From Agrypnia vestita (lineage: Eukaryota > Arthropoda > Insecta > Trichoptera > Phryganeidae), in the NCBI GenBank assembly GCA_016648135.1, contig JADDOH010023162.1:156580-220579 (forward strand): a stretch of 64,000 nt of DNA, given 5' to 3'. The position numbers and the translations under genes are program-made. The notes under the pieces were generated by a model. The model was not told where the DNA came from, made no database searches, and saw nothing but the letters and a program-made list of their open reading frames with translations. Positions 1 through 9,259 of the stretch are shown here, one piece after another; within the stretch, counting starts at the first letter, position 1, and every line of letters begins with the position of its first letter.

Positions 1-79
1 GAGTTTATCGAAATGTAAGAAATGTAGGTGCGAAATTATTTACTGCAAAAAGAAAGAAGGATGGATATTCTATGCAATC

Positions 80-171
80 TTCGAATGTCTGATGGATCTT
101 TTGTCAATTTCACTCGAATGACAACAACTGATTTTGACAATTTATTACAAATAATTGTTTACATCTCAACG
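80..171 (+). pseudogene. PIF/Harbinger (HARBI1-like) transposase fragment
   Basis: One frame reads LRMSDGSFVNFTRMTTTDFD and continues NLLQII. This matches the N-terminal part of HARBI1-type nucleases, where a short F/Y-x-N-F/H-x-RM block precedes a D/E-F-x-x-LL helix. Only about 30 codons remain, with no DDE catalytic residues, so it is a dead fragment. It lies at the window edge and the rest of the element may be to the left. Seen: the motif. Inferred: the family. The frame runs directly into an AT-rich retroelement tail. Confidence 0.5.
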
Positions 172-184
172 AAATGGAAATGGA

Positions 185-420
185 CAATAAATTTTTCTGT
201 ATGATTATTTTACCTGTAACTATTATTATTTGTACCTTTAACTGTATTATTATTTTATCTGTCTCATGTTTTTCTGTGTTATTATTATTATTACCTTTTA
301 ACTATTATTATTGTAACTTTTAACTGTATTATTATTTTAACTGTGTTATGTTATTTTTAAAAAATTTTATTCTGTATATTTGTAAAAGCCCATAAGGGCG
401 TTAAATAAATAAATAAAAAA
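185..420 (+). mobile_element. 3' end of a non-LTR retrotransposon (LINE)
   Basis: A TTATTA/CTGTATTATTATT-rich stretch ends in GCCCATAAGGGCGTTAAAT followed by repeated AAAT units and poly-A. A GC hairpin followed by (AAAT)n is typical of 3' tails of Jockey/CR1-superfamily LINEs. No coding sequence remains. A similar tail (CCCCTTGGGCGTAAATAAAT) ends at about 54050, so the family recurs in this window. Confidence 0.5.
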
Positions 421-945
421 AAAAATAATAATCGGGCCTTCCATAGCCAAGCAAGACAATATTAAGGAACGCTGTTGGCCCTCACATCATTTTATTTTTA
501 TATTCACGGTTTGAAGTGTCCCACAAAATTGTACGGCGATGAGTTGGAGAACAATAATTTCGTTTTCCCACACTAATGTCATGTTGAGTTACAGCGCATG
601 CGCATTCACTTGTAAACATACCACGTGATACTGACGCGCAGCCCGACGTCCCCGTGAACTAGCTCGAGTACCGTGCGCATGGCAACGTTTCCGCGGCACG
701 TAGAAATGCCCCTCTATGTTGTGCGCGACATCGTGGAACAGTGCGCAACGTTGCAACGTCACATAGACTCTATGCCGCGCGTGATGTTGAGAGATGATTT
801 GTCCCCTAGTGAACACATGGCTTGATACTAAAACATTCAAAAATTCATACTCGAGAACAGCCGATGTCCGACTGCATATGTCACAATGCTTACATTATTT
901 TGATCTTCGACAAATGCTCATGTGTTATTTCAGTTGAATTCTTAT
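421..945. other. No gene seen; locally GC-rich
   Basis: Positions 560-800 are unusually GC- and CpG-rich for this window. A short open frame crosses the segment on the minus strand, but it has no recognisable domain and its composition follows the GC content. I see no splice sites or repeat ends that define an element. Confidence 0.4.
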
Positions 946-1370
946 TTTTACTCCCATTCTTTTAACTCGTAGCGTCTGCTTGCTTGCTTGACGAAAAAAT
1001 TTTGGATCAATTTTTAACCCTTTTCCCGTGATCCAATCGAGTTGAAACTTTGCAAGCAGACTCATAGCGACAATCGAGATCTATCAAATATTTGTTAAAA
1101 AAAAAAATTATAGTATAATTTTGGATTTTTACAAATTTTTAATGGTTTTTTTATACAACTTAGTAAGTCGTATGAAGAGACAGCGACGCATCTGGTAGAC
1201 ACTAAACCTGATTATAATATAATTTTGGATTTTCGAAACTTTTTTATTACTCCCTTTCGTAGCGTCGCCCGACCGAAGCCTAATGCGTAGGTTAAGCGCC
1301 AAACCAGTTTCCACTAGTGAATGAGAAAGGGAGTATAATAAAAATTTGTTTTTTATAGGTTAGTTTTTTC
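946..1370 (-). mobile_element. MITE family A (ACTCCC ends), copy 1
   Basis: The ends are inverted: TTTTTACTCCC near 946 and AAAGGGAGTATAATAAAAA near 1326-1345. The extension GTAACCCATAAAAA (seen on the complement to about 1370) is shared with the two copies at 54672-55386, which lie in the opposite orientation. Shared internal blocks include the CTGCTTGCAAAGTTTCAGCT region and the CTTCGGTCGGGCGACGCTAC region. It has no coding capacity. It looks like a non-autonomous DNA element, but the superfamily is not determined because no clear target duplication is visible. Confidence 0.6.
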
Positions 1371-2189
1371 CTGTCTATAATTTAAAAAAAAAAAAATATT
1401 TCTGCAATCCCTTTTAAATCATTTCATTCAATGCATTTCTCGTAATACGATTGAAAAATGACATACGCGCATGCGCGACATGTACAGTACGGCCACTGTA
1501 TGATGGCACTTTTGACGTTTAGACTTACATGAAGTTTCGTAATTAACGACAGCTCAACATTGGAGGACAAATGCTATACTTTATTGCGCGAACGCCAGAG
1601 TAGTGATGTCCATCAACATTAAATATGGAATGAACGAAATGATTCAAAATGTTATAGGATATTGATTGCCTGTATAATATGCGTAGAATACGCAGAATAA
1701 GTATCCAAAATAACACAACAAATCTGACAGATCGATTGTGCCCTCTAAATATGATCTTTTTCTATGGCTTTATTAGAGGGCAAAGAAAACGGCTACAAAA
1801 CAATGAAATATTTAATGAGATATCTTAAGAATGAAATATTTAAGAACTAGATAAGACATTTGTAAATGTAATATTGAATAAAATTCATGTTTCGTGGTTT
1901 GGATATACAGGAAAGCTCACGCGATGGGCATAAAATCATAAAAAACCGCGCGAAGCGCCGCAGACCATTATAGAATGGCCGTTATATTGATGGAATTAAT
2001 GTAAATGTCCTGCCTCGAAGAGGCGAGGAAGTAAAAATACATATACAAGTATTTTTAAATGTGCCAAATGAATCCTTTTATGTGATATTTTAAAGCAGAA
2101 ATTAAAATAAATAATGTTTTATCTGAGCCATCATATGGGAGAGTAAATATCTTGGCAGCCCTGCAAAACTCGGCGGCCGCGCCGACCGT
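1371..2189. other. AT-rich, no gene seen
   Basis: No open frame above background and no convincing splice pairs. I see nothing to annotate here. Confidence 0.4.
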
Positions 2190-2191
2190 TA

Positions 2192-2334
2192 CAGTAGCCC
2201 GCAAACATCTTGAAATTCTGCGGCGTAGTGGGGGGACGTTTGCGCATCTACCTTTCTACCAACAAGACCCAAATTTCGTCTTCTGCGCATTCCCCCACTT
2301 AGCCAAAGAATTTCATGAAGTTTGCCGGCAACTG
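2192..2334. mobile_element. Tc1/mariner-type MITE family B, copy 1
   Basis: A 143-bp element flanked by TA on both sides, with inverted ends CAGTAGCC-GCAAACATCTT and AAGTTTGCCGGCAACTG. The TA duplication and the CAGT terminus fit the Tc1/mariner superfamily. A 122-bp relative with the same ends is at 57253-57374 in the opposite orientation. The open frame crossing this segment is a by-product of its GC content and is not a gene. Confidence 0.65.
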
Positions 2335-2851
2335 TACAAGTCACGCGGGTCAGTGGAAAAAACCCGGCGCCGCCACGGCGGCCCCGGGCGGCTGGGTAGG
2401 CCGCCAGCCGATATTTTTGAACTCAGATTATGGACGTTACAGATGTTCTAGCGAACTGAAACATTTTTTATCGTATTCCTCATGTGAACATCTATGGGAA
2501 TGATATGTTTTTACGTATGGGAAATTGCGCGGGCGCACTTAGTTTGTTGCGGCCCACTTTGGATGCCTATTACGCAATTAATATTTATCTGACATACTTA
2601 AAAATATCACCAAAGGATGCGCTTGGTTGAGAGCTATCTAATGGTATAACTTAGAATCTCGTAAAATCATGTTTACTATTTTTAACCGAATTAAATGTGA
2701 ATTAATTCTTGAAAATGCCGCGGTAATCGGCATATATTATTGAATAACTCAGTAAATTCATTCTTGCGGTTCCAGTAAACTACATCATCCTATGGGCAAG
2801 ACATAGATTGGTAAAGATGATATGTTAAAATCCCCAGGGGGTGGCGTTTAA
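2335..2851. other. No gene seen; GC-rich patch then AT-rich
   Basis: Positions 2338-2410 are a short, very GC-rich patch (repeats of CGGC and GGCC) of unknown origin. From about 2420 the sequence returns to background. A frame leading into the transposase fragment at 2852 cannot be extended upstream, because a stop precedes its first recognisable codon. Confidence 0.35.
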
Positions 2852-3133
2852 TTGATATGGGCTCAAATCAAGGGATATGCAGCAAGGCATAATACAGAAC
2901 CTCCATTTACGACATCAAAAATTTTAAAATTATTAGAAGAAGCTTGTCAACGTACAACTCAAACAGACTGGGCTAATGTAGTGAATAGAACCGTGCGACG
3001 AATAAAGGATGATTACGAAAGAGGTATTAGAATCGATAATATTTTAGATAATGATATTATAATTAATTTAGGAAATGATAGCAGCGACGATAGTTCAATG
3101 GAGAGTGATAGTAATGGGGATGAATCAGATTGA
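2852..3133 (+). pseudogene. C-terminus of a DDE (IS630/Tc1-like) transposase
   Basis: The frame begins LIWAQIKGYAARHN and continues through a TTQTDWANVVNRTVRRIK segment to an acidic, serine-rich tail (SSDDSSMESDSNGDESD). W-[AS]-Q-[IV]-K-G-Y-x-A followed by a helical W-x-x-x-x-x-H/R block is the usual C-terminal end of insect DDE_3 (IS630/Tc1-like) transposases. About 93 codons survive. The upstream catalytic domain is absent, and a TAA sits where the preceding glutamate codon would be expected, so this is a remnant. Confidence 0.6.
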
Positions 3134-4140
3134 AACATTCAAGCAAATATTTTTATTTAAGAAAAATGTGTTTAATTATTCTTCTATAACCTTTTTTATG
3201 TACAAAGACTTTCTCAACTCACACCGTGCGACAATTTTTTTTTTTCGACTGAATTATTTCGTTAATGATTTTAAGTGTGTCACAACACTATTACGATCTG
3301 TCAAAAATGCCATCTTAAGATGGCTCGAGTATACAAGTGTTTGTTTTGATTTATTACATAGGCGCAAGCTCCAAGGCTGGCAAATCAGATAGTGATAAAA
3401 AAAATAACACCCATACAAGGATGGAAATAAAGACATAACCGACAAATTCATATTAAACTAGTTAAAAATCTTTTTATATAGGAGAAGTCAATTGCTTTTG
3501 ATAGTATAATATAATGTTATACTTCATACTACAGACAAATTTTGCATCAAAAACGATGAGCAGCCGTGAAGGAACGTCCGCCGCGACTGATGGCATACGG
3601 AATCTGATTTTAAAACTACGTCATGTAAAAGTAATCAACGTGTTTTTAATAAAAGATCTAACTTTTAAATTGTGATTGAAGACTCAAAGTACGGGAGTAA
3701 ATACAATATATTGTTTAATATCATCTCTTCGTATGAATAAAATGTGTTTTAAAATTTGTTGCAAATTTAAAAATTTATAACTTTATTAATATGTATTGAA
3801 CTTTTCTTAATTATTTTAGTAGTTTTATGCTAGCTTTACATATACTTGTAATCACTCATTATTCAGTGTACATATAAATATTCCGTAACAAGGGGTGATT
3901 TCTAAAACACTGAAAACGAATTTTATGGCTGCAGCCTGTTACTTTTATACAAGAACATCAAAGTCATCGTCCTAAAAAATTGTTGTCTAACACATACATT
4001 CCGATATAATAGAATTTTCGAAAAAACACCAAAATATACATTTGCAGTGAACGTCCAGCCTTAAATGATTTTTAGTATCTTAAAAATAAAAAAAATACCA
4101 TTATGTCTATTTTCTTATGGTTCACATAAGAGATCAATTA
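3134..4140. other. No confident gene; one short GC-rich frame
   Basis: Mostly AT-rich. A 38-codon frame at 3557-3673 (MSSREGTSAATDGIRNLILK start) stands out by composition, and a GTAAAAG donor-like site follows its 24th codon. No partner exon or homology is recognised, so I do not call it. Confidence 0.3.
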
Positions 4141-4563
4141 TAATTAAAATGTTTTATTGCACAAAACAAATTATATAGAATATTTCTATTCCATTAAAAA
4201 TAACAAATTTTTTGTTCATTTATGCACAGTACAGTTATGGAGACAGACATATTATTATCTACCTTAACCTTTGAATGCAATTTTAATTAATGAAAACATT
4301 TGGTGAAACGTAGCAACAGCCAACACATAAATAAAAATATTCAATAAACTATATAGGGAATTTGCAAAATCTTCGATGCAATATCACACAGAACAAAGAC
4401 AAATCAATTTACAAAAGCGTAAATGTTAAACAATAATAATAAATAATAAATATCACAATAAAAAGAATGTAAATTAACATTGATACACAATTTGACATTT
4501 ACATAACATTATGTTAATCAATGTACACAGATCATTTGTGAAAAAATTGTAAAATAGAGTTAA
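4140..4563 (-). other. 3' UTR of the gene ending at 4564
   Basis: AT-rich sequence directly downstream of the minus-strand stop at 4564-4566. On the minus strand an AATAAA lies at about 4150, inside GTGCAATAAAACATT. This is a plausible polyadenylation signal giving a UTR of roughly 400 nt. The placement is inference from the signal alone. Confidence 0.35.
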
Positions 4564-4985
4564 TCAAAATAATCTGGCTACAGTCTGACGCATATAGTCC
4601 TTCAGGGGTCTGTAGTAGTGGTAGTGAAGCGACACAATCTCGGGCCATTGTCGAAATCTTTTCAACAGAGGCCAGTCACATTCCAAAACCAACACGGTAA
4701 GAAATAATAAAGAAAAACAGACAAATAGAAAGGAAGGTATAAAAGCTTTCAAGATACTGAACCTTTTAGTAGTTACAGGCGGGGGTTTGGAGCTGTGTGT
4801 AGATATAGTAGCGAGGGCACGCCGACTGGGAGTGTGACTGCTGCTTGAGTGACGGGATGACTCTTCGGGGCCGCGGCCAGCTGCTTCCACACCAAAGTTT
4901 GTCAGTTGCGATTCTGACGAAGAATGCTCAAACGAATCGCGAAAATAGTAGTCATTGAAATGGTGTGATCCTTCTGCATTCCCTC
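4564..4985 (-). CDS. Last coding exon of a single-pass, tail-anchored membrane protein
   Basis: The frame is open from an acceptor (TTTTTAATCCTTGTAG, then GAGGGAATG) at 4985 to TGA at 4564. It gives about 140 residues after a phase-1 junction. The sequence starts with an acidic, serine-rich linker (SFEHSSSESQ, SSRHSSSSHTPSRR), then TKRFSILKAF, a 20-residue hydrophobic span (FIPSFLFVCFSLLFLTVLVL), and a conserved-looking charged tail (ECDWPLLKRFRQWPEIVSL, then HYHYYRPLKD). Such a tail after a membrane span recalls the C-terminus of FRMD3/FRMD5-type FERM-domain proteins, but I cannot confirm this. Upstream exons (higher coordinates) are not identified. The open frame continuing past 4985 is intron translation. 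Confidence 0.5.
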
Positions 4986-5436
4986 CTACAAGGATTAAAA
5001 ATATATATAAATATATAAAAACTTCAAATGATGAGTATAACATATTTCATTCCACATCAATATTTCACTTCAATCACTAGAGTTCTAAAGCACTCTTAAT
5101 TTTGTAGACTTTACAAATGGTATCTAAAAACTTCAATAAACACATTTTTAATATTATTATATACTAGCTGTAACCCGTCAAAAATAATGGTACTTTTGCA
5201 TTCCTAAAGAATATTTACTTATTTATAGCAGACACCCATGAAATAATAATACATAATGACTTTTATCAAAATATTTGAACACCTTTTCCCCTGGCAGTTA
5301 ATGGCATCTACTATTTTAAACCCTGGCGATTGTGTGTGCGTAAAACTAATGCGAATACATAATTAAATAATTAATACACATTATAAATAAAATAGACATC
5401 AAAATAAAAAAATTTAAAAATGAGAAAAAAATTCCA
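4986..5436. other. Intronic or intergenic AT-rich DNA with a repeat end
   Basis: Presumed intron of the minus-strand gene. At 5164-5205 there is a fragment starting ACTAGCTGTAACCCGTCAAA, which recurs in diverged form at about 54597-54640. It resembles a Helitron-like 3' end read on the complement (…CAGCTAGT). Nothing else is seen. Confidence 0.35.
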
Positions 5437-5520
5437 GCACCTGGAATCGGACCCGAGTCCCCCAGGCGAGAGCCAGATACCCTATTACTACACCAAGCAG
5501 AAGACGCCAGCGGTCGCGGA
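5437..5520 (-). repeat. tRNA-derived SINE head
   Basis: On the minus strand an A-box-like TGGTGTAGTAATAGGG is followed about 35 nt later by a B-box, GGTCCGATTCC, with CTCTCGCCTGGGGGACTC between. The spacing is that of a tRNA-type polymerase III promoter. Acceptor-stem pairing is poor, so this is a SINE head or tRNA pseudogene and not a working tRNA gene. Confidence 0.5.
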
Positions 5521-5659
5521 GAAAATGTTTATAAGTACTTAGTGTACCTAAAGAAAATATATTTAAGAAAATATATTGTGCGCTATATATTTTTTTTGGT
5601 ACAAATGGTTCGCAACTTTGCTAACTTCTACATACATATATGTAGTCTAATTTTTAAGG

Positions 5660-5750
5660 GTCCCGCACATGCGGTGGTATCGTAGATCCCCGCATTAGAG
5701 TTCTCTCGCCTGAAGTTCAAGCCTCATCTCCCAGTGGCGTGCAGCGCATA
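5660..5750 (+). repeat. tRNA-like SINE fragment
   Basis: GGTGGTATCGTAGATC (A-box-like) and GAAGTTCAAGCCTC (B-box-like) flank TTCTCTCGCCTG, which is also present in the SINE head at 5437-5520. The downstream CTCATCTCCCAG matches the fragment near 52650. It appears to be a diverged copy of the same tRNA-derived family. Confidence 0.4.
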
Positions 5751-5829
5751 CAAGCAAAAAAGCTGTGCATTAATTAGTAAAGATTCTGAGAAACAAATAT
5801 TAATTAAATAATCCTTATCTTAAGAAAAA

Positions 5830-5965
5830 GTTGATTTAAAATTCTAGCCGTATTTCGTCCTACGGCTAGAAGTTTTATTTCTGACGTTTCCATTTAACGT
5901 GACGTATCTGTTTTTTTCGATTTAAAATTCTAGCCGTAATTCGTCCCTACGGCTAGAAGTTTTAT
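5830..5965. repeat. Direct repeat of a perfect hairpin
   Basis: Two copies, about 87 bp apart, of GATTTAAAATTCTAGCCGTA, then TTCGTCC, then TACGGCTAGAAG and TTTTATTT. Each contains inverted arms TTCTAGCCGTA/TACGGCTAGAA of 11 bp around a short loop. No coding sequence. It could be a foldback element or a duplicated MITE end. Confidence 0.6.
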
Positions 5966-6515
5966 TTCCGACTTTTCTGCGCTTAACTTCATGTCAATTC
6001 TTCATTTATTTCGCCTACCAATTTGTTCCACAGATATAGTCAAGTCGAGAAAAAAACGTGTATTTTTAATGCTGCGAGTTTTGTGTAGTAGCGTCCTTCT
6101 TCGAAAGGTCCTATGCCAGGCGCACGTCATGCAGAAATGTTATTTTTTACAAATTCCACCCAAAACTTTCGGTGTAAATTTTATGTCTTTTCTGTGGTAA
6201 ATGTAAATACGAATACGACAAATATCATCTGTCATATAATGATATAAAATGTTTGATTTATTTTTGTGAAAAGAAACGTATATCTGAAATTAGTATTGTT
6301 CCCGATTTAATTATATATAAATCGTCTTCGAAATATGTTGGAATTTTTCGCAGTATTAGCTATACCTATAAAATATTTATTTATTTAGAAAATATTGTTT
6401 ACAATACTTCTTTTATAGTGCAGTTATTTTTATGGATTGAAGCTACTCAAAATAGTTCATTATATAAAGTTAAAAAATTTTAAAAAATGTATATACCCCT
6501 ATAGGTATATATATA
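5966..6515. other. AT-rich, no gene seen
   Basis: Several short open frames rich in F, I, Y and K are products of AT-rich composition. No domain or splice structure. A short (TA)n run precedes the Penelope-like element. Confidence 0.4.
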
Positions 6516-6695
6516 TATATATGCATTATGAAATGGTTATTTTTCGGGAACTTCGCGGATTTGTAAAAATATATCTTATTTTTGCGCTATATTTCGGTTA
6601 TACTTGGATAACCATTTTCAAGCTGGTCTCTCTGACAGTTCAGAGATAAATATTCGATTTCTCTGACTTCGCCGTAGGGATGGTGGTAATGGTGG
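6516..6695 (-). repeat. Left inverted terminal repeat of Penelope-like element 1
   Basis: Complementary to 8447-8625 over nearly its whole length. It carries a decayed hammerhead-like block on the minus strand at about 6590-6625: CTTGAAAATGG, loop, ATAACCGAAAT. The final codons of the element's frame lie in this arm. Confidence 0.7.
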
Positions 6696-8447
6696 CGAAA
6701 GCGGGGTAAGTACTTTTCGTTTAATGTTTTTATTTTTATTTTCTACATTTGATTCATTTTTATATTTTGTTTTGTTAATCACTGTATGATATGTAGCAGG
6801 TAATCTCTTGGCATCGTCTCTTGTGTTCATGGATAAATCGTGTTTGTGAATTTCTAGGGCCTCTCTGAGTATACGGTGTGTGTTATTCGATAGTTTTGCA
6901 ATTGTTCGTGCATTTTCGAAATCTATGCGATGTCCTTCGGTCATAGTGTGCATCACTAGGGTCGAGGTAGTTTTCTTGTTTTTTATATCCAGTTCGTGTT
7001 CCGAAATACGATGCGATATTCTGCGATTGCTCATGCCATAATATGTTTGTGGGCAATCTTTGCATGGGATAGAATATACGCCCATGTGTTCGTTTGGCGG
7101 CCTGTCTACTGGTTTAGATAATATATCCCCAATTTTGCGGTCCGTTCCAAAGACTGTTCTAATATTTTTCTTTCTTAGTAACCGGCTCAACCTTTCGGTA
7201 ACTCCTCGAATGTATGGTAGATGATACGTGCTTAAATATTGTCCCTTTGTATCAGGGTTGTTGTTATTCTTCGGTTGCTTGTGCGCTCTGTGTAATAAAT
7301 TCTTTTTATAACCGTTTTGTTGTAAAATATTGTTTATATTCATTATTTCTTTATTATGATTGAATTGATCCGTTAGTTTAATAGATCGATTTATTAAAGT
7401 TCTTGCTACGGAGGTTATCTGAGCGGGATGGTGATGCGAAGTCGCGTGTAGATAGCGGTTGGTGTGAGTTTGTTTACGGTAAACTGTGTAGGAGAGGCGG
7501 CCATTTTCTGTTTTGGTTAATAAAACGTCTAGAAAGGGGAGTTGACCGTTCTCTCCTATTTCCATCGTAAATTTGATTTTTGGGTGTATGCTATTGAGGT
7601 GGTTTAAAAATTGTTTCAATTTGTCCATACCATGTCCCCAGACTGCAAAACTATCATCCACGTATCGTTTGTAGAAAGAGGGTTTGTATGGGGAGGAGTC
7701 GAACGCTTTCACTTCAAAATCGGTTAGGTATACGTCTGACACAGGTGGTGAAGCGGGGTTTCCCATGGGTGCTCCTTCTATTTGTTCAAAATATCGGTTG
7801 CCGTACATGAAGAATGTGTTATTTAAACAATGGCGAAGTAGGTCGATTGTATCATCTGGAAGCTCATATTTTCTGATATTATATTTATCGCCTCTTGGAT
7901 GGGTACGTTGGTGAACAACGAAGTGACATCAAAGCTGACTAATATATCTTCTGGTGATAATTTTATGTCTTTTATGAGGCTATGAAATGTTCTGAATTTT
8001 TAATATATGAATCTCTCATTTCTGCGTGCGGCTGGAGGATCCTTGCCACATACTGGGAAAGGGCATGAATCGGACTGCCAATTGAAGTGACGATGGGTCT
8101 CAGAGGTACGTCCGGTTTATGTATTTTCGGCAAACCATAAATTTTTGGGCATTGTGATGACTTCTCTCTGGGTATTAGTTTATTTTTTATATCGGAGTGT
8201 ATTGTGGATTTTAAAATAAGGGATTTAGTAGTTTTTTCAAGATATGTTATTGGATAATTTAGATGTAATTTGGAAGTGTCTTGTTTGAGGATGTCATTCA
8301 TTTTATTCCTGTAGTCTGATGTGTTCATGATGACAGTGGCATTACCCTTGTCCGCTGGTAGGATTATAATGTCCTTATTATTTTTCAGGGAAATGAGGGC
8401 CTTTCTTTCGCCTACTGTGATGTTAGGAGTTGGTGGTTTTGCTTTTC
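6618..8447 (-). pseudogene. Penelope-like RT / GIY-YIG polyprotein, frameshifted
   Basis: In order on the minus strand: ALISLKNNKDIIILPADKGN (about 8410-8350), CPKIYGLPKIHKPDVPLRPI (RT fingers, about 8150-8080), motif A SFDVTSLFTNVP (about 7935-7900), motif B GAPMGNPASPPVSDVYL (from about 7770), motif C YVDD (about 7665), LPFLDVLL, then the GIY-YIG domain with GVYSIPCKDC, YYGMSNRRISHRISEH (from about 7090). Two frame breaks destroy it: one near 7985 between the fingers and motif A, and one near 7855 just after motif A. Catalytic motifs are present but in three frames, so it cannot make an active protein. Homology is to Penelope-like elements, which copy RNA into DNA and insert with the GIY-YIG nuclease. 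Confidence 0.8.
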
Positions 8448-8625
8448 CACCACCACCACCATCCCTACAGCGAAGTCAGTGAAATCGAATATTTATCTCT
8501 GAACTGTCAGAGAGGCCAGCTTGAAAATGGTTATCCAAGTATAACCGAAATAAAGCGCAAAAATAAGATATATTTTTACAAATCCGCGAAGTTCCCGAAA
8601 AATAACCATTTCATAATGCATATAC
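8447..8625 (+). repeat. Right inverted terminal repeat of Penelope-like element 1
   Basis: Inverted partner of 6516-6695. It starts in a (CCA)n run and continues through ATCGAATATTTATCTCTGAA to AATAACCATTTCATAATGCA. The hammerhead-like block at 8518-8555 has stem II GGTTAT/ATAACC followed by GAAA, but the CUGANGA core has decayed to CTTGAAAA. Confidence 0.7.
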
Positions 8626-9101
8626 CTCTTCGCGAAAACTTATATTTAAACATATATATATATTGATTGATTTCTCAAGATTCCTGCTCTGAGAACCAGC
8701 ACGAGGATCTCTGTGGCTGACAATTTCGATTGCCGAAGCTGAAGATAATAGCCGGGATTCAGGTCAGTGGTTATTTTGCTGGCGTATTTTGTTTCATCTG
8801 TGATTTTTTAGAGGGGAAACATAATTTTCTTTGAGCAGGAATTCGGCCGATATTTTCTTGAGAGGTTATGGCAACCAACCAATATGGTACCAAATAAAGT
8901 GAAAACCACATAAAATTTGGCATAAATATAATACCAAATACTATATCAATTAAAAAATGATACAAAAAAATGTCTTCTTACGCATATACGTACACATTAT
9001 TTTCCAATCATTAAATGTTTCTAATATCTAAATTCTAGTAAAATTTTCTAATCAGATTTTTTTTACTGGTGCTAAAAATAATAACTTAATATATATTATA
9101 T
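8626..9101 (-). other. 3' flank/UTR of the gustatory receptor gene
   Basis: AT-rich sequence downstream of the receptor stop codon at 9102. No other gene is seen. I could not fix a polyadenylation site. Confidence 0.3.
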
Positions 9102-9259
9102 TCACATTAACAATAAAATAACAATATAATTTGTTGTAATCCCTATTAGGGCGAAGAAAAACTCAAAATTGAGTATGAACATGTTGCAGGCAGTCATGTT
9201 GGGTTTTCGACGAAACAGAATCTTTTTAAAAGAACTTAATTCTTTTTTCATCTGGATAT
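9102..9259 (-). CDS. Gustatory receptor exon 4 (TM7)
   Basis: 158 nt from acceptor TTTCTATTTCAG to TGA at 9102-9104. The phase-1 junction completes an aspartate codon. It reads IQMKKELSSFKKILFRRKPN, MTACNMFILNFEFFFALIG and ITTNYIVILLLM. The TAC-x-x-F-x-L-x-x-x-F block then TT-Y-x-V-I-L is the C-terminal signature of the 7tm_7 family. Confidence 0.8.

Larger units (their letters stand above)
6516..8625 (-). mobile_element. Penelope-like retroelement 1, with inverted terminal repeats
   Basis: A minus-strand body coding for a Penelope-type reverse transcriptase and GIY-YIG nuclease lies between two inverted arms, 6516-6695 and 8447-8625. The arms share about 175 bp (for example CTCTGACAGTTCAGAG and AACCATTTTCAAGC). 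Long terminal repeats in direct or inverted arrangement are known for Penelope-like elements. The coding frame runs into the left arm before stopping. The N-terminal end of the protein is cut at the right arm, so the element is incomplete. Confidence 0.75.

Noticed and set aside
589..840. 83-codon minus-strand frame in GC-rich DNA
   Set aside because: No domain, no splice context; composition explains its length.
2152..2451. 99-codon plus-strand frame
   Set aside because: Covers a MITE and a GC-rich patch. The same MITE at 57253 gives an unrelated frame on the other strand.
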